This document shows positions 1 to 10,607 of a stretch of DNA of 25,383 bases, in pieces. The notes beneath the pieces were generated by a model. That model saw only the letters and a program-made list of their open reading frames with translations. It did not search any database and was not told the DNA's origin. Source of the DNA: Rhizopus sp. PT2906 (Eukaryota; Mucoromycota; Mucoromycetes; Mucorales; Rhizopodaceae); contig JAMYHX010000563.1 in assembly GCA_025529335.1 (NCBI GenBank), forward strand, positions 1 through 25,383. The letters run 5' to 3'. Position 1 is the first letter of the stretch. The number at the start of each line of letters is the position of its first letter. Made by a program: the position numbers and the translations under genes.

Positions 1-269
1 CGCACATTTATTTGTTGAGGGTTAATGACGGATCGACCGTCCAATAGATTGACATCGGATGCATAAACCTAAGTGAAGGGTTATAGCTTGTGCATCTAAA
101 CATATTATATACTCTTTACATTCTTATTCGACATATTGTAGATATAATCATCTCTACAACAAGTTGTCAGCATAAGGATATTAGCTTTTTTTCTTTATTT
201 ACCTTATGGAAGGTAATGTAAGTCTATTGAATGGCTGTTGCTCAGAATAAAATTGCATAGCTTAAAGTG

Positions 270-294
270 AAAAAAAAAAAAAAAAAAAAAAAAA
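270..294. repeat. Poly-A tract
   Basis: Twenty-five consecutive A residues on the plus strand, followed by an A-rich stretch to about 325. It may be a simple-sequence tract or the tail scar of a retroposed sequence; no retroposed gene is recognisable just upstream. Confidence 0.85.
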
Positions 295-861
295 TACAAG
301 GAAAAAACGAAAATAAAAAAGAAAGGCCTTTTATGTTATTCAATCGTGAATAAAGTTTTTGTTTTTCTTAACAACGATTCAAAAGGGTTACACTAAGAGT
401 ATAGTGAGCGTATATTCTCATCCTTTATATTTTATAAATCAGGCAAAAGCCCGATATTTTCTTTGAAATTGACAAGTCCACTTTTTTTCAGAATTGTTCG
501 CACACATTACAAGATCAATAACAATCAACACTTTAACTGATTTTCTATGTCTTCTTTACTGTTTAAAAGACAATACTTAATACATAAAATGAGCTTGATA
601 TTTTTAAGAAAACATAAATGCAGTCAACACATAACAAACACGTAACTGAAAAGGTTGTTAAAGACTTTGTTTAAATAGTCTGATCTTGTCTTTTTCTTTT
701 CTTCTTCTTTGGACCAAAGTAAGGTCAGCTATTCCCCAACTAGTCCTAAGGTATGTTATATTCTTTACTCTTGTAAGAAATTGATATGCAGTATTATAGA
801 GCATGATCGAAACTAACCCGGCGTTGGCTGGGGGTAGTTTGGTTCTTATCAAACTTTGGCC

Positions 862-952
862 TCATCCACTCCTTCAACCCTTTCCGCTCCTTTGGTCACT
901 CTCTTGCTCTCTCTCTGTCTTGCTCTCTTTTTCTCTTTTCTCTTCTTTTTCC
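862..952 (+). repeat. Polypyrimidine tract 1
   Basis: A strand-biased C/T-rich stretch containing several CTCT runs, interrupted by few purines. Tracts like this are common in fungal promoters near transcription starts, but no gene follows directly downstream. Confidence 0.6.
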
Positions 953-1201
953 GGACCAGTTATCGCTGGCCCATCCATGATACACTTCGGGTAAGATACT
1001 AATAATCTCTTTTAAACGTCTATTCTTTTTCTCTTATAGATCCTCTTCTTCATAATTTAAGTATTTTATATCAATGTAATAACTGATTTACTAACCTTTT
1101 CTTTATTCATTCATTTGCATCTGATGGGTTCTCTTTTATCATTAACTGTTGTCTGAAATTATCATTTTTTTACCAGTGTGCGGATAATTTCTGAATAAGG
1201 T

Positions 1202-1300
1202 GTAGTATTAGGGGTATATGTAATATTTCAATCGTACGCCCAATAGAGGTTTTAATTATTTATAAATAAAAATCTGACTAAACGTAGTATTAGGGGTATA
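1202..1300. repeat. 17-bp direct repeat pair
   Basis: GTAGTATTAGGGGTATA occurs exactly at 1202-1218 and 1284-1300, 82 bp apart, in otherwise unrelated AT-rich sequence. It may be a pair of protein-binding sites or a duplication footprint. Confidence 0.7.
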
Positions 1301-1364
1301 CAAAGTTATCACATGGAGCATATATGGGAGTTTACTCTCTGTCAGCAATCGTAACCCTACGCCC

Positions 1365-1466
1365 ATTCCCCCCTTCCTTCCCTTTTCTCTCTCTCTTTCT
1401 CTCTTTCACTTTCTCTTCCTTTCCATCTTTCTCTCTCTCTCTTTCACTTTCTCTATTTCTCTCTAA
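1365..1466 (+). repeat. Polypyrimidine tract 2 with internal duplication
   Basis: About 100 nt almost entirely C/T on the plus strand, with two similar blocks each containing CTCTCTCTTTC and TTTCACTTTCTCT. The strand asymmetry and length could permit triplex (H-DNA) formation or nucleosome exclusion. Confidence 0.75.
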
Positions 1467-2170
1467 AATACAATCAGGAGATAAAAGACAGAACTAAGGG
1501 ATATATGGACACATTCTACAAAGATACATCTTAACCTAAAATGTAAATCATACAGTTGATATATGGAATGATGATTCTTAATTTCTCGATTCACTTATGC
1601 GGTGTAACGCCCATTTGTCGTCTTATTCCACTGTGCCTTTTTGGAATGGATTAAGCTAGTTTGACATGAGAGAATAGGCGTACGGGACTAAACTAAAAAT
1701 AGATGCGGCACATTTATTTTTCTTTATGCATAGGCTTGCTTACGGTTCAAAGTTCTAATTACACACAGGTTTTTCTTTTTTCTTGATTACTAAAATGAAG
1801 AAAACTGCAATTGGCGCAAATGGTACTGAGTTTTTCTATAACCAAAACGTTATTTATGATCATCATCTCAAAGTAATGTAAACAAAGCATTTGCACTGGA
1901 TTATTAATTCTTATATTTATTTAAGATTTAGCACTAGCCAGACATCGTACCAATCAGATCACTGTTTTTCACTCGGCTGATACAGATCGTCCATGCCCTA
2001 TCTATCGAGAGTAACATAGTTATTAAACAACGAAATATTTGAGAATTGTTTCAAAAAGGTAGTTCAGTGATCGACGTGGATATCAAATTCAAAAGTGTAG
2101 ATCTTGACGATACATAAAGAGCAACAGGAATATATACTATATATATACAAAATAAATCTGCCCCCTTTTT

Positions 2171-3706
2171 TTATTTGATCAGTTTCTTTTTATTGGCACT
2201 GATTATTAACAGTAGTAACTCTTGTATTCCATTCCTTAGTAATATACATGCAAGTATCCAATAGAAGAAGGTTGACTTGTACTGAATGATTTTCTTTATC
2301 ATCTTGACACCAAAATATTGTATAAAGAGTCTTGTGTCAGCGAACCATCTTTTTCTCTTCTTTATGAATAAACTACTATCGACTACAGTCAGCTTTTCTT
2401 TTGAGACTAAGGGGGAAATCTCTAATTGATGATCTCCTTCTGATGATGATAAAGATGAAGATGCTGTTGATGATGCAGGTGCAGTAGTAAAGAGATCTTG
2501 TAGCTTATTGACGATCTTGCTCGTATTTGCCGATTGCATAGACAAAAATAAAAGATTAGAATGACTTGTGATTGGAGTTAGTGGGCCAAGTGGGGTTTCA
2601 TAGTGACTAAAAGCGGACGATGGTCTTGATAACAGTCCATTGGGTGCATCGTAATAAACAGATGTTGCTGAATTACATCGACTGAGCAGATTGAATCTCT
2701 GATAATAATTGTCGTGCTCAATAGACCATTCAAATGGATCCTGACCTCCAAATACTAGTAACAACGACAGCAGCAGCAAAAGAGAGGGAAAAGTTAAGTT
2801 TGTAATGACATTAAATTATACTTTTTTATATTTTTACCTTTTAGTATGTCCTTTGGCTCAATCAGTTCCTGTAATTCATGCAATTTTGGAAAGTTGACTT
2901 TTAATTTCGCTTCTTCAGATAATACCAGCTTACACATTTGCCATAGACCTTGATAAACCCAACTAAAATTAAGCAAGTAGACAGTTCCAATAATACCGGG
3001 ATACCTTCGTAGTAAAGAGATCAACGATTTGAATAACGTAATATCCTACAGTCAATTGTTTATATGCATACTCTAAAAGATAAGCATGTGTGTGTTACCA
3101 TTGGTAATGAGCTTGCGTTTTTAAAGTCGATGAGTACAACCGTCTCGAGAACTGAAAAGTCATTTACTTCTATTCTCTGTTTACACAAATTCCATACAAG
3201 TTTTCTTGCAGTTTCCAACACAAATATGATCAATGGGGATAAATATTCTACCAAGTCAGTTGATGAAGAAGGAAGAGTTGGTAGCTGAGAGAGATGAATA
3301 ATAAGAATGGGTCGATGGTATTTATCAAATTTATGAAAATAAGCAAGTGGTCTAGTAAAGAATTCATGTTCCAGCATAGAATAATCAACTTCTTGATGCA
3401 TTCTCCATTTTATTGTGTCTAGCAGTAGAGATAGAGTAGTTGGTACATTAAAGTTGTTTTTACGCAAGTATCGAAACAAGGTAGCTGATAATAATCATGA
3501 GTAAAAGCATTATCTATAAAAGACCTTTATGAGAAAAAAGTACCCTTGTCTTGGATAAATTCGTTTAAATGGTGTGCTTCTTCACTTGTCAAATCATATT
3601 CTTCTACCAGAGTCGCTATTTCCTTTTTTAGAGTGCGTCTTACATTATCAATCATGGATTCATGCTCCTTATAGAGTCTATGAAGCTCAGCTTGTCGTTT
3701 GTCCAT
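2171..3706 (-). CDS. CRAL-TRIO (Sec14-like) lipid-binding protein with C-terminal membrane segment
   Basis: Four exons on the minus strand (3706-3544, 3484-3099, 3045-2838, 2754-2171) join in frame to 446 aa. The start at 3706 has A at -3 and G at +4; an in-frame ATG at 3760 would add 18 residues that read like translated leader. Residues about 35-80 are a CRAL-TRIO N-terminal helical domain, with the typical 'ATLFRYLRKNNFNV' spanning the first splice junction. Residues about 95-250 are the lipid-binding lobe (TVVLIDFKNASSL, then LLRRYPGIIGTVYLLNFSWV), closed by FGGQDPFEW at 254-262. A Ser-rich tail follows, then a hydrophobic helix at about 415-438 and a lysine-rich end. Members of the family bind and move phosphoinositides or other lipids between membranes. 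The C-terminal helix suggests tail anchoring, for example to the ER, as in CRAL-TRIO protein MOSPD2, but no MSP domain is seen. The family is firm; ligand and location are inferred. Confidence 0.88.
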
Positions 3707-5742
3707 GTTTGAATAAAATAAAATAAAAAAGAACAAGTAATCTTTTTTCTTCCTCCACAAAATACTGAAATTTCACGTGTAAGATTATCAGTATGTGCAA
3801 GGGGCTAACTTAAGGGTGCGCATAAAAAAATGTCTACATAGGCCCAAAAATGCACACTATCAAAAAGTATATCACATGGTGTCATCCTTCAAAGCATAAA
3901 TAAGGGTGATGAATACACTTGGGTTTGTTTAATACGTTCACTGATAATGACTACAATCTTGCGTTGATTTAATGAAGCGGCAAATGAAAGGAATCGTGTG
4001 CTAATAAAAGATATTTGCTGGTTAACATCGGCTTATTTGAGTTTATAGGACGCAAATCCCATCTTACTGTGCCTCTCATGTACAATGATGCTTTGGTCAG
4101 TCTTGATAAAAACAAGCTGTTGATGGAATCATAAGTTGACTTTAGTTGTCGAGTTTCATTTTGCTAAGCAGTAGTCATATGATATGCCCACTTGCGGAAA
4201 GATGACTTAAGAGAACTTCTTTGTGTAAAGACATTTTAGTGTATGTAACGATGTCGTAATCAATCCAAAATGGATATACTTTACTTGATGTTAATATGAA
4301 ACGCTACCTTTTTTAGTAGACTTACCAGCTATGATTTGCTATATGAAAAAAGAGAAAGGCTAGTGGAGCATTCATTATTCCAGAAAGAGTAGTCATTTGT
4401 GTTCTCTTAATAAAATGATACACAAGTTGTTGTGTAAAATAGACATTATATTAACTATGTATACGCATATGCAACCATAGTGACGTGAAGAGGGACGGTT
4501 CTATTCCTTTCGCACAGTAAGTAATTTGATAGAAAATACCTGTACATCAATACTCAATTATCTAATAAATATTCTCATTACTCATTTTGTAGCAAGCACC
4601 ACAAGGCTTCCAAAATATTATTAAAATGCCTAATGACGAGAAGTTTGGTTGACTGATGTTGAAGAAGAAAAGATGCTTTACAATAGCCATTTAATGAAAA
4701 ATTAAAAATTCCCTCTATGTTTAGTCCTTCATTATGCGAATAATAATAAGTACCCTTTGTTGTCTTTTAATAGAAGCATGGTGTTTATCGTCTAATTTAA
4801 TTTGAAAGGACCCTGTGATAGTTTAAGATACGATAACTGAAACCACAGAAGTAGTGGCAATTGACTGTTGATTGCTTGGAACCTGAGCAACAAGTATATG
4901 ATAAAAATGAGTGAGACCGTGTCACTCTATAGTCCTTCTTTCATGTATCTATGAGAAGGGCTTTTATCCCCATTTTGAAAAACTTGACAACTATGATGAA
5001 AGGATTAGACTGTGGAGAGAACTTCACACATATTTTGTGAACAGCTTGAAATTACCCAGTGTCATTTCTATTAAGGTGTTATGTCACGGAAGCTTCTATT
5101 GCTACATCCAATAGGAATAACCGCGGCAATCTCATTCATTGTTGGCAGGTTATGGGTGCGTCTATCGTCTCCTTCAGTTAGCCTCATTTTCATCGAGGGA
5201 TTTATGATAATAAAGATGATCCGCTTTCAGCATAGACATCGTTGTTAGATCTATCTTCACTGTTGATGTTGGAACTCTCACGGTTGTTAAATATCTCGTA
5301 TGCATGACAGTAAATATGTGCGAAGGGATTGTACTGAGCAAGTACAACTGGACATACAAAGGTGTATTATCCTCAACTGGAAGTAGAGGCTCTTGACAAT
5401 GACAAAGGGCACTATCCAAATGGTACGAAAAGGACAAGAACTATACTATATGCATAGGAAAGAATCATTGGGGTCATCAAAGAGTATGTTCAATAAAATG
5501 GTATTTCCATCAAACAAGCTGCTAAAAAAGTAGGAGCTTCTGGGCAAAGGAAAGACTCGTATCATCAATATATAAAAATAAAAGAAATAACTGATTTTAA
5601 GGACTTCACGCCTGTGCTGTAAGATGAAATTTATATATAAAAGGATAAGAATGTGAGTAAAGAAGGGAAAGGGGATGAATAAACATATGTTAAATAATAT
5701 AATGAATGCTACTATTAATAGGATCTATAAAATGGAGGTTTT
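3707..5742. other. Gene-poor region with transposon-like remnant
   Basis: About 2 kb between two minus-strand genes. Positions 3707-4900 have dense stops in all frames and no structured repeats that I can see. A plus-strand open frame at 4911-5114 contains a protein-like stretch (KLDNYDERIRLWRELHTY) without a recognisable family. The transposase-like fragment at 5341-5622 follows. From 5630 to 5742 is the 3' flank of the membrane protein gene. Confidence 0.45.
5341..5622 (+). pseudogene. Decayed transposase-like helix-turn-helix fragment
   Basis: One plus-strand frame reads GHYPNGTKRTRTILYA, a TAG stop, ERIIGVIKEYVQ, a TAA stop, NGISIKQAAKKVGASGQ, then YIKIKEITDFKDFTPVL and a TAA at 5620. 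The part IIGVIKEYVQ-NGISIKQAAKKVG has the periodicity of the N-terminal helix-turn-helix of fungal DDE transposases. Two in-frame stops and the absence of any downstream catalytic region mark it as a dead fragment. Assignment rests on pattern only. Confidence 0.4.
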
Positions 5743-6931
5743 TTAATGACCAAAGGCAGCTATGCTTTCATCATTAGAATAGCTTGAAGGAGCTATCTGG
5801 CCAGGTAATTGTTTAGATAGGGGCTTTTTCAATGGCTGACATGTGCTTTCAGAAGAAGGCGCCAAAAGTCCTTTATGTGGTACGGGAAGCCAGAAGGACA
5901 TGCGCTTGGCAATCCAAAGAGAGATATTCAGAGGCAGCAAGACTAAACTGACAACTACACCATGAGTTTGTTGACGTTGATCTTGTTCTATACGATAACA
6001 AATGTACTGATCAAATTCTTTAACCTTTTGCTCAATAGCCGTGAAATGCTGTTGAGACCAAGTTCTGAGTGCATTATCACGTTTTTCAAAGCGATGTAAG
6101 GTCTTGGTTAATTGTTGGAGGGTAGGATTGATATCTTCTGTAATCTGTGTGAGTATAAAAAGATAAATATGACATGTGATATATAATATATGTATTAATT
6201 TCATTTACTTGGCCTAGATCTTTTTTGGTAGCGTAGGCACGTCTGAGGACATCTATTTCTTTTTCAAGGAAGCGAATACGACTTTGTAACATTTCAACTT
6301 CTGTTTCACTAAAGGCAGCTTCATTCTGAAGATAGAGTGTACGCTCCTGGAGTAAGAGGATCACGTGAGATAAAGGTTTAATGGAGGCTGCTAGTGTAAA
6401 AACGGTAATGTTGAAAGCACTGATATATTTATCGGCGTTGGCAAAGAAATAGCGACTGTATCGTAATGTGTAGCCAGCAATCAACGGAGATAAAACTACC
6501 CAGACTAATCCAGCTAATTCGTGACGACGAAGCTCTGCATGAATAGATTGTTGTTTCTCACGTTCTGTTTGTAACTTGTGAAGATATGCTGCTTCTTCTG
6601 CTTTAGGACCTGCCTTTAATTCTACTGAGGATTGTTGATGGATCACTCTACGTATTCTTGCACTTTCATAATAAGACCATGGTACTAAATAGATTAGACT
6701 CTTATGCAAATATGAATATACAATTGTTGTACCTGTCATCCATTTATACACATAAAATAGAATTAATAAAATCATAATGAAGTCACTCCAAATCTCTGAA
6801 CTTCCTGCAAAGAATGCACCTAATGTAGGGACACCAGCCAAGAGAATTGGCCATGACACTGCAGCAGAGAAATCATCACCAACAGAAGAAGGAGTAGGTG
6901 GTTTATTTTTTGAATAAGTCGTGTCTGTCAT
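5743..6931 (-). CDS. Multi-pass membrane protein with coiled coils, unknown function
   Basis: Two exons (6931-6209 and 6144-5743) joined through a 64-nt GT..AG intron encode 374 aa. Hydrophobic segments lie near residues 25-42, 48-66, 139-155, 171-193 and 302-320. Heptad-like charged helices fill about 204-233 and 245-300, and a positively charged cytosolic-type loop (ESARIRRVIHQQ) follows the first membrane pair. The last 50 residues are Pro/Ser-rich and probably disordered. I do not recognise a named family. The regular structure, good frame across the intron and divergent promoter with the next gene support a real gene. It could be an ER or organelle membrane organiser, but no catalytic motif is visible and no function is assigned. 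Confidence 0.82.
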
Positions 6932-7452
6932 TGTTGAAATTAAAACAACAAAAAGGAAAGGAGAAAGTATGAAAAAGAAAGAAAGAAAGAAAATAAATAA
7001 ATAAATGCTTTTTAATCTATTCGACGCAATTCATATTATCATCATCATCACCTGTTTGGCAGTCGTACAAATATAGGCGTACATAAAGGGCCCTTTGAAA
7101 TCAAGGTAGTGTTACATTAAATTGAATGGATCACGAATTCATAAAGTATCATCATAATTAAATAAAAGTGATCTTGGCTATTCCAGATCTCTTCTTCCTC
7201 GGTTCTCTCTGTTCTCTCTCTTTGCTCGTTCTTCTATTAAAAAAGTCGATGGTGAAAACAGCATAATTTCATAAAATATAATTGGCTCAAGCATGTGATT
7301 TAATCTACGCTCTGCTTTTTCCTTTTCCGTTGATTTTGAAAGCTACAGAAGTCGTTTTCATTATTTTATTTCTTTCTTTCTTGTTTTTTTATTTATTTTT
7401 ATTCTGTCGACAAACAAGTACAATAGGAAAGTGTTAGCTTTGACGACATTCA
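6932..7452. promoter_or_regulatory. Shared divergent promoter region
   Basis: This 521-bp gap separates the start codons of the minus-strand membrane protein and the plus-strand DENND6 gene, so it must contain both promoters. It holds a GAAA/AAAT simple repeat near 6975-7006, an ATC run at about 7038-7050, the 9-mer TAGGCGTAC at 7074-7082 (also present at 1675-1683), and CT/T-rich stretches at about 7190-7235 and 7317-7400 on the DENND6 side. No clear TATA box was identified. Confidence 0.6.
6975..7006. repeat. GAAA/AAAT tetranucleotide microsatellite
   Basis: About four GAAA units are followed directly by about four AAAT units, in the 5' flank of the minus-strand membrane protein gene. It is a likely length-variable simple repeat inside a promoter. 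Confidence 0.85.
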
Positions 7453-9863
7453 ATGAATGAAGACTATAGCAAAAGTATAGATGCCGCTTTGAAACATCTC
7501 AGTGTTGACGAGGGCACGTCTGCTATTCTGGAACCAAGGGGATCGCCTTTATCCGACTCTTTTCAAATAACTCGCAAATACATAGAAGCAGATATGAGTG
7601 ATTTTAATTTCCCACTACGTAAACAGTGCTCTACTTCCTTTTTACGGCCATTGTCCTCTTCTTCTCAGCCCAACCTTGTGGCAAAGGATGATACCCACCT
7701 CTTCACAAACACCCCTTCTCCTTCCGTCTCGCATTCTCCACCAAAAAGAGTCAGCATGCTTGGTCAAGATATTACCGAAAATGATGAAAAATACATGAAA
7801 ATGGATCCAGCTGATCTACTCCATTTTCGAAAATGGATGGTTGGATTTTGCATTGTTAACTTTGATCTGGAAATTGGACAAGGTAAATTATACTTGGTTT
7901 TTGGTGATAAATAATATTGAAACATCATAGCCTTGGACTATGTCTACCCTCCGATGGATCTAAGCCTAGAAGAGCAAAAAAATATGTAAGGAAAAAAAAA
8001 AAGGAGGGATTAGCGTTGTTTAATGATATCACGTATATAGCTGCTTTTCTGCATTTCCAGATTCCAATGTTTTCGAAGTAGGAGATCAAATCTTTAGTAT
8101 TCGCGTTAAAGCTAGCACATCTAAGTTTGCAGTTTCAGGTTTTGTTATTGTAAATTTCTTTATAACCCAAGGAGACTAATTTGTATCATCAGGACCAACG
8201 GTTGAGGCAGGTTTTCTTTATGGATATATATTTTTTAGACAAAAAAAGGATTCTAGTATCAGACGTGGATATTTTCAGGTATGTTGTGGTACCAAGGGAT
8301 ATTATGTATGGGAGAGGAATACTCATATGCTTAGAAAGAAATCTCTCGTCCTGCTTTCACAGCATCCTTTTGTGGGGCTATTTTCAAGAATTGTGTCCAT
8401 ATTAGGACCAGCCTTTTTTGATACAGGTCAGCCTATGCTAGAAGCAGCTTGTATGAATATTGCACAATGGTAAGTATAGACACAATAAAAAAAAGAGAGA
8501 AAGAAAGAAAGAGAACGACAGCTCAATTAACTCTTGTATAGGGGTTCGCCAGAAGAAGGACAGGTACTCGAACTCCCATTTATGGGACGATTATTACAAG
8601 TTGAACTACCTACCTCACTAAAGCCACAGTTACTGGAAACTACGCCGTTTGATATGAATAGGTTACAGCCTGACTTGCAGGTAATGTCTATATTTTTACA
8701 TATATATATAATGATCTAAATGAACTCTCGATAGATCATGGCATCGCTTCCTGTAGGCGGATTATATTATCACTTTAAAGATATTTTGAAAGATTTGTGG
8801 CTACTGTGGGAGTTGATGTTACTGGCAGAACCTATTGTCGTTATTGCTACTGAGCCTAGTGTCTGTAGTGAAGCTGTTGTGTCCTTAGTAGATATCATTA
8901 ATCCCGTACGTTTAGATGGTTATAACTGTCATGATGAACTCGTTCATTTATTCATTTTCATAGATTCCTTATTGTGGAGACTATAGACCTTACTTTACCA
9001 TACAGGATTCTGATTTCAAGTGCTTTGTTAACAAGAATAAGCCTTTGTCAAGCCTTGTTATCGGCGTAACCAACCCCTTTTTTAACACCGCAGTTGAACA
9101 TTGGCCAAACATTGTTAGAGTTGGACGTCAGCAACTGAGGTATAGATAATTCAAGTAAAGAAGAAAGGGGGGTTTTTTTAATAGTAGTCTTTAGGAAACC
9201 AGATGGTACACTTAAACCTCATACGACTAAACCGGGACTTGGTTCTAAATCTAACGTACTCTACAACTTTGTTCAGGTATTAAAAGGAATTAATTAATGA
9301 AATAACAAACAATTCATCTTGATGTCATAGGGCGTCACATCAAAAAGAAAAGCAGTTATTTCAAAAGATAGAGCACTTATCAAGATGCTGACTGAAGCAT
9401 CTGTCAGAGGATACCCACCTGGTAATATGATGAATTAGCTAGTATGTAAATATATAACTAATGGTCTAAATAGATTGGGTGCTAAATAACATACTAAGAA
9501 GACATTTTGTGGATTTGACAGAAAAGTTTCTTGTGCCTTTAAATAGATATTTTAGTACATTGATTCCTGTCAACATGTAAGACGAACATTGATCTATTAT
9601 ATATCATATTCATGTGTCATCTAAATAGATCAAGTAATGAACCTCTGAGGTTAAGGCCGTTTCAAACAGATCAATTCATGAAATCACTAAAAGCGCATGG
9701 GCCACAACTACCTTTCAAATCAACATTTAAAACTCGCACATCAACCATAGATCCAACCAAGGAACTTTATTCACAGTTTTTAAAGTGCGGTAATTTTGCT
9801 ACTTGGTTACAACAAAGAACAGCAAAGGCAGAGATAGAAATGAATAAAATGAAAAGAATATAG
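7453..9863 (+). CDS. DENND6-type DENN-domain Rab guanine nucleotide exchange factor
   Basis: Twelve exons join in frame to 598 aa: 7453-7882, 7931-7985, 8041-8138, 8193-8278, 8339-8469, 8542-8680, 8735-8905, 8964-9139, 9195-9276, 9331-9421, 9474-9576, 9629-9863. Length and order match animal DENND6A/B (about 600 aa). Landmarks are FRKWMVGFCIVNFDLEIGQ (uDENN, about 124-142), FPDSN (about 167), GYIFFRQ and YFQKSLVLLS (about 208-230), LWELMLLAEPIVV (cDENN core), RPYFTIQDSDF and VIGVTNPFF (about 380-410), and DLTEKFLVPLNRYFSTLIP (about 498-516). Residues 1-115 are a low-complexity Ser/Pro-rich extension. DENND6 proteins activate Rab14 in animals and act in endocytic recycling. The Rab partner in this fungus is inferred only. 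In the fourth intron the AG at 8333-8334 would break the frame, and AG at 8337-8338 restores YFQKSLVLLS. Family identity is very secure; a few junctions are predicted. Confidence 0.93.
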
Positions 9864-10607
9864 TGTATGCATATTCCTCTAGACTACTGTTGCTATAACT
9901 ACGACAGTAATACTACTACTTACTTGATGTATAATGATTGTAAATACCCTTATTATATAAATAATTCTATAAAAAAAAAGAAGAAATATAAAATTGTGCA
10001 CAAAAGTTTTTGATCTTTTAGAAGAGCTTGATCGGGATTACTGCGATGATAGAGCAATTTATTACCATGCCATGCATATATCACATATATTACTTTAAGA
10101 TATATTTCATTTGTAATATACAGCTTAATACATCTCAAGTTCTTTGAAAGATTCTGCTGTCACTGGTGATATTCGAATTCCAAGCTTCAGAAAATTTCCT
10201 ACTAAAAACCATAAACATGCATAGCTCAAAGAGCATAGTATCAGATCTTACATCCCCATTTCGGCAACTATACGAGACTTGCTTCTTTTATTCCTCCTCG
10301 AAAGGTGAAAAGAGGCTAATTTTTATGCGTAACTGTGAGAGCCATGTTTATTCAACGATAATGATCTCTAACAGAATGAATTCATCCAATAAAAGTTTCC
10401 AATCCTGTATCATTCAATTACCGCAGGAGGGACACAAAAGAACGTGTCTGGATTTCTGAATTCTCTCCTCATTTGGCAGGTTTCCATCATTACAAAAATA
10501 TATATTTATTTTCCTCTTTTATTTATCCTTGCTTCCTTTTTCTTTTTTCTTTTTCCCTTTCTTTGTTTCTTACCTTTGTCCATAATAACATACTATCAAC
10601 ACTCCTA
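9864..10607. other. Intergenic: DENND6 3' flank and orphan-gene 5' flank
   Basis: About 740 bp without a convincing gene. An AT-rich 3' flank includes an A9 run near 9972. Open frames at 9953-10138 (minus) and 10166-10459 (plus) lack family resemblance or splice support. From 10500 to 10580 the plus strand becomes strongly T/C-rich (TTTTCTTTTTTC-like), which is common just upstream of fungal start codons and fits the promoter or leader of the gene at 10608. Confidence 0.5.

Larger units (their letters stand above)
1..2170. other. Gene-free left flank with simple repeats
   Basis: No open frame here resembles a protein or joins to a neighbour. It contains a 25-nt poly-A run, two long polypyrimidine tracts, a 17-bp direct repeat, several ACGCCCA motifs and a small hairpin, listed separately. 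It is the 3' side of the CRAL-TRIO gene; part may be regulatory DNA for a gene beyond the left edge. Confidence 0.5.

Noticed and set aside
804..840. Possible tRNA T-arm near the GC-rich ACCCGGCGTTGGCTGGG segment
   Set aside because: No cloverleaf could be drawn on either strand and there is no GTTCRA loop at the right spacing.
658..994. Overlapping open frames on both strands, including a Leu/Ser-rich plus-strand frame at 803-994
   Set aside because: They are translations of a polypyrimidine tract and flanking sequence, with no family resemblance and no splice partners.
9953..10459. Open frames at 9953-10138 (minus) and 10166-10459 (plus) as possible exons of the neighbouring genes
   Set aside because: The DENND6 gene already ends properly at 9863 and the orphan is complete from 10608. 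Neither frame shows a family or a clear splice path.
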